64,000 bases of DNA from Ailurus styani (lineage: Eukaryota > Chordata > Mammalia > Carnivora > Ailuridae), in assembly GCA_002007465.1 (NCBI GenBank), contig LNAC01000037.1, forward strand, positions 124,343-188,342. The letters are read 5' to 3'. Both the position numbers and the translations under genes were made by a program. The notes beneath the pieces are model-generated. The model was not told the DNA's origin, made no database searches, and saw only the letters and a list, made by a program, of their open reading frames with translations. Positions 23,281-34,797 of this stretch are shown here, piece by piece; within the stretch, counting starts at the first letter, position 1; each line of letters begins with the position of its first letter.

Positions 23281-23482
23281 AAGACACATAATCAGATGCA
23301 ACAAATTTGTCTCAGGCACTGTTGATTTTGTATTTGATTTATTGAATGATGTTTTCCATCATAGCATCCAGAGACTGGGAATATCTAAAAGCAAGAGTGA
23401 AGCTTAGTCAGATTAATTGCAGTGTATCCTCCACATTGTACAAACCCTCTTTATACCTGGTATGATGCTATTCCCATAATCA

Positions 23483-23612
23483 TTTTTTTTAAGGTAGGCT
23501 CCATGGCCAGCATGGAACCCAAAGCAGGACTCGAAATCACAGCCCTGAGATCAAGACCCGAGTTTAGATCAAGAATACAACATTCAACTGACTGAGCCAC
23601 CCAGGTCCCCCC
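23483..23612 (-). mobile_element. CAN-SINE, older, short form
   Basis: Reversed head 'actgagccacccaggt' and the older body wording 'catggccagcatggaaccca'. Direct repeat 'ccataatcatttt' on both sides. Confidence 0.9.
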
Positions 23613-24374
23613 ATAATCATTTTGGATGATGATGCTAGAGAAATCTTCAGCTACTTTTCTCATGAACACTAATTCTGTTATCATGATCTTAAAGCAATTT
23701 GGTTGTCATTATATGCCAAATATTTTAATAAATTTTGCCTTATTTAATACTCCAAAAATGTTCCAACAACAACCCAGCCTTCCCCTTCCATCTCTCTAAC
23801 AGAATCTTAATTTTTGTTTAGGTATCTCTTTTCTTATTGAGCTTTTATACTTAAAGGAAGTCAGTGCTTTTTTTAATCCAGGGTATGACTGTCAATGTCT
23901 AGACAAGATTAGTGATGTAATTGTCCTGGTCGGTAATTAGTCTAGTTACAGGCATATGATGAACTTCTGATCACTGAGACCTGAGAGAGTCTGTTTGGGA
24001 GCATTCTGGAAAACATTTCTTGGTGATTAAATAAAAAAGAAAACAGATAAATGCAAGAAACAGGCCATCTTATTCTTGTTCTTATGGATATTCCTTTCCA
24101 TGTCTGTACTGGATTCTTGACAGTGCTACAACTCTCTTGCTCTCATGAGGTGACCTAAACTTAAATGCTGAAATGGCAGAGTAAAACTTTACCAAGAACC
24201 TTGATCTTTTGGCATCACCAAGCCACTGAATGAACTAATCCTAGAAGCACCATTTCTCTGGATTTTGTGTTATGTCAGTTAATACATATCATTCTATCAA
24301 CAGGCTATTAGAGCCAGTGTCCCTATTATTTTCAAGCAAAAATAATTTAAACTGACAGGTACATATTAACTTCA

Positions 24375-24475
24375 TTTTTTTAGATGAAGAATCGGAGGTT
24401 CACAGAAGCTAATTGATTTGCCTGATGTGAAGAAGTAGAATTGGGAGAGCATAGATTACTACCTAAATTTGGGTA
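24375..24475 (-). repeat. MIR fossil
   Basis: 'agatgaagaatcggaggttc' and the following 'aattgatttgcctgatgtg' follow the reversed MIR core. Confidence 0.6.
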
Positions 24476-24705
24476 AATATATTTTCTACTATTTTAAGTG
24501 TAACAGACAGATTACTATGTTATATTGTCACATTCATATATTGTTAAGTGCATTATTCCTATTATTCTTCTAATTTAATATCCAAGTAATAATGTATGGA
24601 AAAAATGCCACCCAAATTTGTCAGTCAGTATAGTCTCTATTGTAATTTCTAGCTCTGGTTAGCGAAGACATTTCTTTGATCAAAGTCTAAATTTTATGAA
24701 CATTA

Positions 24706-24854
24706 GGGCGCCTGGGTGGCTCAGTGTGTTAAAGCCTCTGCCTTTGGCTCAGGTCACGATCTCAGGGTCCTGGGATCGAGGCCCGCATCAGGCTCCCTGC
24801 TTGGTGGGGATCCTGCTTCCTCCTCTCTCTCTGCCTGCCTCTCTGCCTAATTGT

Positions 24855-24890
<36 letters not shown>

Positions 24891-24914
24891 AAATAAATAA
24901 ATAAATAAATCTTT
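24706..24914 (+). mobile_element. CAN-SINE, young
   Basis: Full length, with a (CT)n run and (AAAT)n tail. Perfect 17-bp target duplication 'aaattttatgaacatta' at 24689-24705 and 24915-24931. Confidence 0.98.
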
Positions 24915-24949
24915 AAATTTTATGAACATTATATAGTACTTCCAACAGC

Positions 24950-25330
24950 AAATTGGTTATTTCCACCCTGATATCACAGAGTCATCTCTTCTTCAACATG
25001 TTCAGTATTGAAATCCCTGTCTTCACCCAAAACTTGTTCTACCTTCTGTATTCCACATCTTGATTAATGATACCATAATTCATCCAGGAACTTAAACCAA
25101 GTATCTGGAAATCATTTCCAATGTGTCTTTCACTCCTGATGTCTGATTCATGAGATTTTGTCATTTTTATCCAGTAAATAACTTTTTCCCACTTCAGCAC
25201 ACTTGTACTATACTTAAACACTGAGATCTATGCTACAGAGCCTCATACATATCAAAAACACAAAAAGAAATCTATTAAAGACTACATGAAGATTTCTATC
25301 ACTCAAGATCCAGTACTCATCTCTGGCATA
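24950..25330 (+). repeat. Possible L2 remnant
   Basis: 'taccttctgtattccacatc', 'taattcatccaggaactta' and 'tctttcactcctgatgtctg' recall a widespread ancient repeat. Family assignment is a guess. Confidence 0.35.
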
Positions 25331-25851
25331 GGTTAACTAATAACTCCAAAAATCTACTCTTCGAGCTAGTACTCTTGAGACCCCAGGGAAATTCTCCTTC
25401 ACATCCCTTACACTATATCCTTGAACCAAATGATGACTGCATTCAAATAACATAAAGGTTTATGGATTGTACCAGTGTTGGAGATGGGCAGTACTTTGGA
25501 GTGTGAGGAGAATTTAGGCAGCAAAATACAAAGATAAGTGAAATGGTAAATTAACTTGTCACATCCTTTCTCTCAGATGTTATCAATGGCATAGATTCTT
25601 GTATAACAAAGAATCATTTCTTAGTAGTGCTAAACATACATTTTATTTGTTTCCCTTCATGTTCCAATCCTTTATTGTAGAGGTATTCATGATCCCCACA
25701 GTATGCACATGTATCAGCTGAGGAATATTTTATACTGTTGAATAATTCACATTATTCATATATTTATATATGTAGCTATGTGACTCAAGCATGATACTGA
25801 TTCTTTATTTTAACAGCCAGATGAATATTAGAAATACAAAGAGCTTTTCTT

Positions 25852-26054
25852 AGGGCGCCTGGGTGGCTCAGTCATTAAGCATCTGTCTTCAGCTCAGATC
25901 ATGATCCCAGGGTCCTGGGATCAGGCCCCGAATCAGGCTTCCTGCTCAGCGGGAAGCCTGCTTCTCCCTCTCCCACTCCCCCTGCTTCTGTTCCCTCTCC
26001 CTGTGTCTCTCTCTGTCAAATAAATAAATAAAATCTTAAAAAAAAACAAAAAGA
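25852..26054 (+). mobile_element. CAN-SINE, intermediate subfamily
   Basis: Head 'gggcgcctgggtggctcagt' with the 'cattaagcatctgtcttcag' subfamily variant. 16-bp target duplication 'acaaagagcttttctt' at 25836-25851 and 26055-26070. Confidence 0.97.
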
Positions 26055-26070
26055 ACAAAGAGCTTTTCTT

Positions 26071-28554
26071 TATAAAATCATTTAATAAGATTTAGAGTTT
26101 TGGAAAATAAAATAATATCAGACTCATTTTAATAACTAAGCTATTAACTTTGATATTCCTTAATTATAATTCATAATCTTTTAAATTCAATAAATTATTT
26201 TGAATATTTTAGAAGCAATAAAAACAAAACATTTTAATTTTTTATTTTTATATTTAGTTAAATTTGCATTTTTGCTGAAATATATTCAAATTGTGTACCC
26301 TTTGAATACAACTGTATTTTTTAATCCTTCAGATTATTAAGATAAGGAAATATTCAGATAATGAAAACAGATAGTATAAAAGTGGAGCATAAAACAAATA
26401 AATATAAAAAGAAATAAAGATATTATGTGTTTAATTTTTTTAATAGAAATAGTGAAATTGAGCAAACTTCTCTTGAGCATAACCCCCACAAATTCATCAA
26501 TAGGACTGGACATTATATATTCTTTATTTAATGTAAAGTTAATTCCTCATTAAAGCAAGGAATTTGAGCCAGGATATTATTCTCATCAAGTTCACAATTT
26601 GAACAGGTCAGATGAAATCCTTGATTTTTATATGGAAATTTAATTACTGATTAAAACAATGAAACAGAAAAAGAAAATTATTCATATCAAATCCACAACT
26701 CAGAAGCAGTAAATGCAACTATGTCCAGCCCATTAAAAAATGAAAAAGTTACATTCATGAAATACAGAAAATTGAAAGATGAAACCTCTGAAACTTTACA
26801 AGTTTATTGAATTACGGTCATAAAAATGACTGTCATATCCTTATGACAGCATGAGAATATTTCTAGCAAAGCATAATCCAATTTTAATTAATGCTATATT
26901 TTTTACCAATTGGATGAGCATAGCAGACATATAATAATCATTTTGCACTGAAGTTCTTTCAAATGGAGAAATAACTGGAAAATGGATTTTGTATTCTACA
27001 TTCAAAAACTATATATTTGATCACTCACTGCCCATTTTACAACCAACCCGCAAGATCAGCTTGGATTAATAAAGGTAATTATGACTCTGAGACAGTTAGA
27101 TTTGCAGTTAAATGGTTATAAAATGTCACTTGCATACATGCAACTTCTGGAACAGAGGAAAAATGAAAAAAAACACAATAATTATAATTCAATAAAGACA
27201 AGTAAAGGCAAATCTAGAATGTAATCATGATGTTCTTAAAATAATATGTGCCCAAAATTAAGCAAGCGTAATTGTGCACACTATAGAAAAACACAGAAAA
27301 TTTAGATTTATTAGATATTATTTTGAAATCTCTTGTCTAAACCTACAAAATGGAAAAGAATGAATAAAATAAATGGTCACTATCTAGGATGAAAAATTGA
27401 AAATGGTATTTTTAATTTAATAGATTAAAAAGTAAAAAATAAATCATATGTAAAATTTTAAATGTGAATTTTATTGAGCACAACTAGATTATAGGGGGGA
27501 AAATTTATGTTGAGTAAATAACATTTAATACAAAACTATAGGTTTTGATTTTGTAAGAGAGTGGAAAATAAACCATTTTCAATTTTAAGCTAGGATTTAA
27601 ATCATTCTTGAGGGTGAGCCTATATTAATGATGCTGACAAGTTTGGTTAAAGAAAAAGCATACAAGATAAAATTTGGGCTGAAAATACAGAAGGTTTTTT
27701 GTGCTATGTACCGAATACATCTTGAAAATATTGCAGTTGTTATTGGGAGACATGGCCTCAAATGTGCTGATAATAATGAGAGGGTTTTTTTGATAGTTGA
27801 AATTGTATATGATAATTTCTGGGTCTGTCTAAAGATAGATCATCTTAATTTAAGATAATATATATTAATATTGACCTTAAACCATCCTTAGACACATCCT
27901 TAGACACATTAAATGTAAAATAATTACATTTAATTTAGGCAAAATACAAAATGCACTAAAAGAATTATGTGAAATAACAAAAGATCTTTAAATGAAGAAC
28001 AATTTGTGGTCTTTATTGGAAAATGAAACTAATTTTGAATTTAGTCACTGTTTCTTGGTCTTAAACTTTTGCTTGTTACTAATAATATGAATAGAAGCTT
28101 TAAGAAAACAGAAAAATTTGACTATTTCATATTTAACAGGATTAAATATTTTAAAAAAGGAAAACAGTCCCTCTATATTGAAAAGAACTTCATAGAAATA
28201 TGCAATAAAAATGACATTCCAAAAAATAATCACATTAAAAAAAGAAAAATGTTTGCACAACTGAAAAAAATATTCACATACAAATATTGTACAAGCCAAT
28301 CTCTATAAAGACTGCTCTACGGAGTGACTTATTCTTCATTTTAGGTCAAGATATTATTTTGATTGAAAGGCATTTGAAGAAATTGGTCAAACATACTGCC
28401 ATAAAGTTATATTATAATTTGTGAGCACTGAAAATTTTGAAAGCAAAAATTATACAATATTCTATAGATTTGAATATTGCATCGAAAATAGTAAAAATAA
28501 TAGTATAAGGCATGGAGCTTTATGTGGTGAAGTTAAAGTATCTTCTAATATTGA
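26071..28554. other. AT-rich unique DNA
   Basis: No SINE. Short AT-driven frames at 27628-27858 and 28069-28308 show no domain I recognise; the right part may be more of the hAT-derived sequence that ends at 29.1 kb. 27696-27735 is the source of a copy at 33983-34022. Confidence 0.45.
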
Positions 28555-28665
28555 AGTACCTGGCTGGTTTAGTAGAATATCTGACTCTTGATCTTGGGGG
28601 TTGTTAGTTCCAGCTCCAGGTTGGGTGTAAGAGATTACTTAAAAATAAAATCTTTAAAAAAATAT
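28555..28665 (+). mobile_element. CAN-SINE, old short subfamily
   Basis: Decayed head 'cctggctggtttag', the tRNA-like part 'ctgactcttgatcttggg', and the short-family tail 'gttgggtgtaagagattact' followed by 'aaaaataaaatc'. Confidence 0.85.
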
Positions 28666-28907
28666 TGTAATATGTATTCACAATGCTTATCATATGTAAC
28701 ATTACAGTATTTGTCCGAGATATGTGAAGTACATAATTGTGGTTGATTGAACAAACTGGGCACTAAATTTTGTAGTTTCATTTTATCATGTGTTGGGTCT
28801 AGCCTAAACTGCTCAACTACAAAATCTTGAGGTAATAAATATTGGTTGTCCTAAATTGCTAGGTTTTTATCATACAAGAAAGACTGAGGTAATGGTTCAT
28901 ATTTTAA

Positions 28908-29103
28908 TCTAAGTATTACTTAAGAATCTTAAGAATTGTATTGATAATTCCACTTATTACTATTCTTTCAGCTGAGGAAAGTTTCTCCAAGTTGAAATTA
29001 ATGAAAAACTACCTAAAAATTACTATGACTCAGGATACCCTGTCTTATTTAATATTGCTGTCAACAGATCACAACCAATATAAAATTATGATTATAAAAA
29101 ATG
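28908..29103 (+). pseudogene. hAT transposase C-terminal dimerisation domain remnant
   Basis: Translation on the plus strand gives an open stretch of about 75 codons containing YYLRILRIVLIIPLITILSA followed directly by EESFSKLKLMKNYLKITMTQ. The SAExSFSKLKL and YLxxTMxQ motifs are hallmarks of the hAT-family C-terminal dimerisation domain, also found in host genes derived from hAT elements such as the ZMYM group. A stop codon lies immediately upstream (28905). The N-terminal and catalytic parts cannot be traced, although decayed frames with no recognisable domain lie at 27.6-28.3 kb. It is probably a dead transposon or a retropseudogene of a hAT-derived gene. Confidence 0.7.
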
Positions 29104-29329
29104 ATAATTTTGTAAAGGCCAAAATATATTTTATGTAATTATTATGTAATAAATTATCAATTACTTATGTATTTATTTCATTACTTATAAAAACATTGTT
29201 AACACATCAGCAGAATACTCATAACTGCACAAAAATAATTAAATTCAGTCAGGTTTGGTATTTTGTCCCAAACTATGTGAATTTTAGGGAATAATCATTA
29301 TTTGTACATCTCCAGTGCCACTGTCTTAC

Positions 29330-29530
29330 ATCAAACCTTCAATTATCTCTTGACTTCAATATTTTAATATTCTTCTAACATCCTCCATTCTCAGCCATCC
29401 TCTGTTTCTCTCTATTTTGCTGTCCTCAGAGGATTCTTTGGAAAATATTAAAATCTTATGCTATTTCCTTGCTGAAAATTCTTCAGAATGACCTCACATT
29501 TCTAGATCAAATTCTACCTATTGTTATCAA
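29330..29530 (+). repeat. L2 fossil
   Basis: 'ttccttgctgaaaattcttc' and 'tctagatcaaattctaccta' follow L2 3' wording. Confidence 0.5.
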
Positions 29531-29764
29531 GAAATGCATTTACCATGATTTGTGTCTGTATGTACACAGAGATGCAGATATATAATGCTTGATATCTGTG
29601 CTTTAATTGAGATGTGTTCTATTTAGTCTATTGAGATTCTGGAGAGTTCTTTCTTTCATTTGGATCTACTTTTTGGGTGGTTGCTTATACTACAGAATTT
29701 CTGTGTCCTGTACTTAAAAGTGATGTTAAAGACAATATTATATCTCAACTAATAACAGTAATAA

Positions 29765-29925
29765 AAAAAACATGTATTGAGTTTGAACAGAAGTTCAGAA
29801 ATATTAAGTGACTTACTAAAGGTTACATAGCCAGAAGTTGATAGAGCCAGGACTTGAGTCCAAATCAATCTGAATCCAAAGGCCACATTCCTAATCACAG
29901 TGATTCTACCTTTTGATCATAGGCT
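29765..29925 (-). repeat. MIR fossil
   Basis: 'aagtgacttactaaaggtta' and 'agagccaggacttgagtcca' follow the reversed MIR core closely. Confidence 0.8.
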
Positions 29926-30189
29926 CCTATTGGGATCTTATGGATGAAGAAAAGCTCTCTTGATCTTAAGTAATATCTCTTCCCAGCTATATTTCTAGAA
30001 TATGCACTATAAGTGACTCATGAGTTTGAGTTAAGGTATTACTATCCAATGGAATTTGTCATAAAAAAGAAGAATTCTTCCTTAATGTGAATTTAAAAAA
30101 ATAATCTGTTTCATCCAAATCAAAAAAATTAAACTGCTATGTCATTAACATTTGAATATAAAACAAGTAATTACATGTCTTTCAGATTT

Positions 30190-30480
30190 GACTAACATTT
30201 ATTATGGACCCACTGTGTGATAGGCACTGGATTAGACATGTGTACATCACAACATTGAAGGAAGGATAATCAAATAATAATAACATTTATTGAATATATG
30301 TTATACACTAAGCAATTCAGGCAATTTTTATATGTTTTCTAATTTAATTATCTGGATATTCCTGAGTTAAGTGCCCCTAATCAACAAATGAGGATACTGA
30401 GCATCAAAAAGATTTAGATGTTTCTCTGAGGTCACAAAGGTAAGAAGTTGTGGGGACTGCATTTTATTTTAAATCTCCTG
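30190..30480 (-). repeat. MIR/L2 fossils
   Basis: 'gtgtgataggcactggatta' at 30220 resembles an L2 or MIR end. 'aatgaggatactgagcatca' and 'ctgaggtcacaaaggtaaga' further right form a reversed MIR core. Confidence 0.65.
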
Positions 30481-30489
30481 GCCTTATTC

Positions 30490-32065
30490 CCTAACTGGGG
30501 CTATGAATCAGCATTACTGTTTTTGCTCTGAGTTTTTATATGTGTACAATGTCGTGAGTTAAGGTGATGTTAATTCAGCAACTTTGTCCTAGTAGAAGTT
30601 GGCTTCACTGCTACTAACATGTTAAATTTAGCAACAGTAAAAGAGATCTGTGGTACAATGATAAAGGACAGGCCAAATGACAGCATAAAACAAGTTGAGG
30701 CTGACAGCAAATATACACCTTACCTGCTGAATAAAACTTTCCCTGAGCCAATCCCTAACAAAACGAGACTCCTTGTGGCATATATTCTTCACTGATGTTC
30801 CCATTGCCAGCTCCTCATAGGTGATCTGACCACTTTCTCACATCTTGTTTGGAATTAGACAGGCTATTAAAAATGAAAAGGGGGTTGCAAATTCATAAAC
30901 AATTCTTCTTTAATTTTAGCACACTTTAGCCATTCATGGAGCTAAGTAAATTCTTTCTATTTTCTGGTCTTCGTCTTTATTGTGAATGATAAGGCAAAAT
31001 CATAAGGTAAATCTCAGTTTTTTAACTTACCCCTACTGTGGATATAAAGATTAAAGAAAAAATGTATAATTTAACCATCTTTAGAAAAGTCTTTTAGAGA
31101 GACTGAGCATGTGAAAATAAAGCAGCATTCTTCCCATTACTGAGATTTAGTTTCTTGTCTACCCGTTACATTGCACTAAAATTGGTTTTGTATTCATCTA
31201 ATGAATGAATTATTGAAATTTCCTAGGGAAATAAAGCTGCATCCACTTTTCTCAAATCCCATTGTTTTGGCAAATATATTGAGCATGGGTTAAGTAATTT
31301 CAGCCTCTCATTTATTTAATATATTGCAGATGGATATCTGTTTAAGTCATAATGGGTCACTTCTGCCAACAGGCAAGCCCTTCAGAGTTTAGCAGAGAGA
31401 AATACATGCATGCTTCATGTATCCTTAATTTAATGTGAGAGTCCCCATCTTTTATCTCTGGAAAAGAGTTCTATCAGCAGGATGAACTTCTCTGTGTGGG
31501 AGAAAATTAGTTTGAGCATAGCAGAAATCCCACTATCCTATGCTTATTGTCTCTCCCAATCTTGATGCAACACACTTCATCACAAAAGAGGAATACCGAG
31601 CATCTTTCAACAGTATTTCTGACCATATATTTACCATTAGCTGTACATACAATTTTTCTCTATCTAGTGTTAAGAAGTATTTTCTTCATTTCCATATCGT
31701 TCCACATTCATGATTTTGACCAAAGTTTACTTTGTCTACCTTGTGGTTCTATGCTACACAAATTTTGGCTTAATCTATAGTTTTACCAAAAATAAATAAA
31801 AATTAAATAAAAATCAATAAAAAAAAGTCAACAACCCTATAGAAAAATAAGCAGAGCTGTTTCCAGACAACTCCAAAAAATGAAATGGGTTTTAAACATA
31901 TGAAGTGAAACACAATATTGATAATAAGAAAATATATATAAATTAAAATTATGAGGTGCTAGGTTTTGCCTATAATTTTGACAACATTTGAAGTATTTGA
32001 TTATATACTGTGTTGTAAAGGCTGTGGGAAAACGCATTCTGACAAATTGTTGGTAGGACTTAAGT
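30490..32065. other. Unique noncoding DNA
   Basis: No recognised repeats. The short frame 31547-31780 is hydrophobic but has no domain I recognise, and 31786-31832 is A-rich low complexity. Confidence 0.5.
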
Positions 32066-32079
32066 TATATAACTTTTTC

Positions 32080-32289
32080 TTTTTCTTTTTTTTTTTTTTA
32101 AAGATTTTATTTATTTATTTCACAGCGGGAGAGAGATCACAAGGAGGCAGAGAGGCAGGCAGAGAGAGAGAGGGGGAAGCAGGCTCCCTGCCAAGCAGAG
32201 AGCCCGATGCGGGCCTCGATCCCAGGACCCTGAGATCATGACCTGGGCCGAAAGCAGAGGCTTTAACCCACTGAGCCACCCAGGCGCCC
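32080..32289 (-). mobile_element. CAN-SINE, young
   Basis: Poly-T start and reversed head 'gagccacccaggcgccc'. Perfect 14-bp target duplication 'tatataactttttc' at 32066-32079 and 32290-32303. Confidence 0.98.
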
Positions 32290-32929
32290 TATATAACTTT
32301 TTCAAAGGAGAATTTAGCAATATCTATCAAGGTAACAAAATGTACATACCATGAGCTCCAGCAATTCCACCTCTAAGAATTTTACCTTTTGTCATAGATT
32401 TTCATGTATTCACATATATCATGTACAGTTGCATGTTTATATTTACACATACATATTCATAAATATATACATAAACTATATGAATGAAACAGTAAATATC
32501 CTTGGACAGATAAACCAGAAACTAATAAGAATGGTTGCTTTTTGAAGGAGGGCAGTCAGGTTGAAGGGTGGGTTGTTGGGAAACTCAGGGATAGGGATCC
32601 ACTGATGAAAGAGAAATTTGTTTTTTATTCCATTCTCTTCTGTATTCTTTGACTTTTATTATATGAATTATATATTAAATAATAAATTCAATTATACATT
32701 TTGCATATGTATTATCTGTTTTAAAAACTAAAGCTGTCTATGGTGCCTAATATCTGACTTTCTAAACTAAAAAATGAATATTATATATGAATTTAACAAA
32801 TGATTAAAAAGGTCAAATTGGAAATCTGAGCTTAAAAGTAAACAACTCTTAGTCTAGGACCAGTAAAATGCACAGATGGTGAATTTAAAGAGAGAGTACT
32901 ATGAACTTAATAGTCAAACAAATCTGGCT

Positions 32930-33122
32930 TGAAATACTATATATGCCATTTGCTAACTACACAGTCTGAGACAAATCACTAAACTCTATGAACCTCAATT
33001 TTCACATCTATAACACTGGCATGATAATACCTACATCATAGAGTTTTCCAAAGGATCCAGTGAGATAACATGAGTAAATTGCTTAATAGAGGGCTAATTA
33101 TATAGTAAGCATTCAATAAATG
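32930..33122 (+). repeat. MIR fossil
   Basis: 'aacctcaattttcacatcta' and 'agtaagcattcaataaatgt' mark the MIR core and 3' end in order. Confidence 0.8.
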
Positions 33123-33199
33123 TCAATTTGTAATTTTAAAAATTATCATCATGGAAAATATCACCGAACAATGACTTCAGGATATGTGAATTTACTTTT

Positions 33200-33385
33200 C
33201 TTGGTTCTATTCCTAATGAGGCATAAGTAATGTAAGCCACTTACTTAAATACTCTGAACCTCAAGTCTCTCATTTGTAAAATTAGAATAACTATTCCCAC
33301 CTCACCTACTTCACAGTTTTAAAAGACTGATATGAGATTATGTGTATGGAAGGGCATTGAGTAGTATAATACCCAGAGGTATTAT
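33200..33385 (+). repeat. MIR fossil
   Basis: 'gaacctcaagtctctcattt' and 'gtaaaattagaataactatt' match the MIR core. It lies directly after another MIR in the same orientation. Confidence 0.75.
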
Positions 33386-33959
33386 TATCATCTCAGAAAG
33401 GTTAATTTATGCTCTTTTTATAGATCTCTGATGATGAAGATTCCACAAACTTCCCCTAGATATTTTGATGCTATCTCTGGACTTCCATTCTGCTTATGAT
33501 TCACTGGTAGAGGGAATATGTTAAAGAAAATACGTTTAAAAAAAGTTCTTACAACAACCTTCATCCTGTGAAAGTTACCTGCATTCCTCATTTGTCTTTC
33601 TAGGACCTGAAATCACCATAGGTGTTTGACTTCATTCTGAAGTGCCTTACATCCTTTCATTCTTTGCATGGGTGATGTCACTGATGGAATACAAATATTG
33701 TATCTGTTTGGATAAAGTCATTAACCCATTATAACCCACTTTGCTTGGATTACTGTCTGAATTCCTAGCACCTAAGAGAATGGAAAAGAAGACTGGGCTG
33801 GGTGGGGGAAGTCTAGGGGGGAAAAATCAGGGCCTGAGGCCTGCCAGCAGGGACCTGAGCTTCTAGTTCTGGAGGAGGTGAAAGTGAGGTTTATTGCACA
33901 GCCCAAGGTAACAGTGAAAGATCCCAACAACAGAAAGGGGTATTGAAAAATAAGATCGA

Positions 33960-34221
33960 GGGCGCCTGGGTGGCTCAGTGGGTTTTTGTGCTATGTACCG
34001 AATACATCTTGAAAATATTGCAACCTAGTTAATCAGACAAAAAGCTTTCTCAAACAAATGGTTCCCCATGAATGAACTATTCAAAAGTGCATGCTGCTTG
34101 GGACCAAAGGAGTGTTAGCATTTTATCTCTACCCTAAGGGCAAAGGCTGCATTTCCAAATAAATAAATAAAACACAGGAATAAAACCCTCTCCCTCTCCC
34201 TGTCTCTCTGCCTACTTGTGA

Positions 34222-34264
<43 letters not shown>

Positions 34265-34296
34265 AATGAATAAATAAAATCTTTAAAAAAAAAAAA
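33960..34296 (+). mobile_element. CAN-SINE with interior replaced by two foreign segments
   Basis: The first 23-25 bp are a normal SINE head and 34188-34296 is a normal SINE CT-rich tail with poly-A. The 15-bp target duplication 'gaaaaataagatcga' is perfect (33945-33959 and 34297-34311). Instead of the SINE body (about 115 bp missing), 33983-34022 is identical to 27696-27735, and 34030-34187 matches 40965-41122 at 156 of 158 positions. Both are in direct orientation. A 7-bp bridge (34023-34029) joins them. Confidence 0.97.
34229..34260. repeat. (CT)n microsatellite in SINE tail
   Basis: About 16 CT units within the chimeric SINE's tail. Confidence 0.9.
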
Positions 34297-34419
34297 GAAA
34301 AATAAGATCGATTACCTTCACAATTTTGCCCAAGGTCACACTCAAGTTTTAAAGTCTTTGAATGCCTAAGGTTCAGGACTTACATATGGACTCAAAGGTA
34401 GAGGAGGACCTTTGAGACC

Positions 34420-34797
34420 TGTTATAGAAAGGGTGCATGTTTCCCCCAAAACTTCGTATGTTGAAACCAAATCCCCAATGTGATGGTGTTTGGAGGTAGA
34501 TCCTTTTGGAGGTATTTAGGTCCTTTTGGAGGTATTTAGGTCATGAGGGTATAGCCCTCATGAATGGGGTTAGTGTCTTTATAAAAGAAACCCAGAAAGC
34601 TTCCTTGTTTTTTCCACTGTGTGAGGATAAAGTGAATAGGAGCCATCTGTGAATTGAAGAGTGGGCCTCCACCAGACACCGAATATGCTGGAGGCTTAAT
34701 CTTAGAGTTATAGCCCCAGAATTGTGAGAAATAAATTTGTATTGTTTAAACACCCAGCCTATGGTATTTTTGTTATAACAGCCAAAATTGAACAAAG
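34420..34797 (+). mobile_element. MaLR-type LTR (MLT1/MST-like)
   Basis: Landmarks in order: 'tgttatag' start, 'aaatccccaatgtgatggtg', 'catgagggtatagccctcat', 'ccagacaccgaatatgctgg', 'gaattgtgagaaataaattt', and a 'gttataacagcc' end. This is the solo-LTR pattern of the ERVL-MaLR group; the subfamily is uncertain. A 20-bp unit is tandemly doubled at 34501-34540. Confidence 0.7.
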
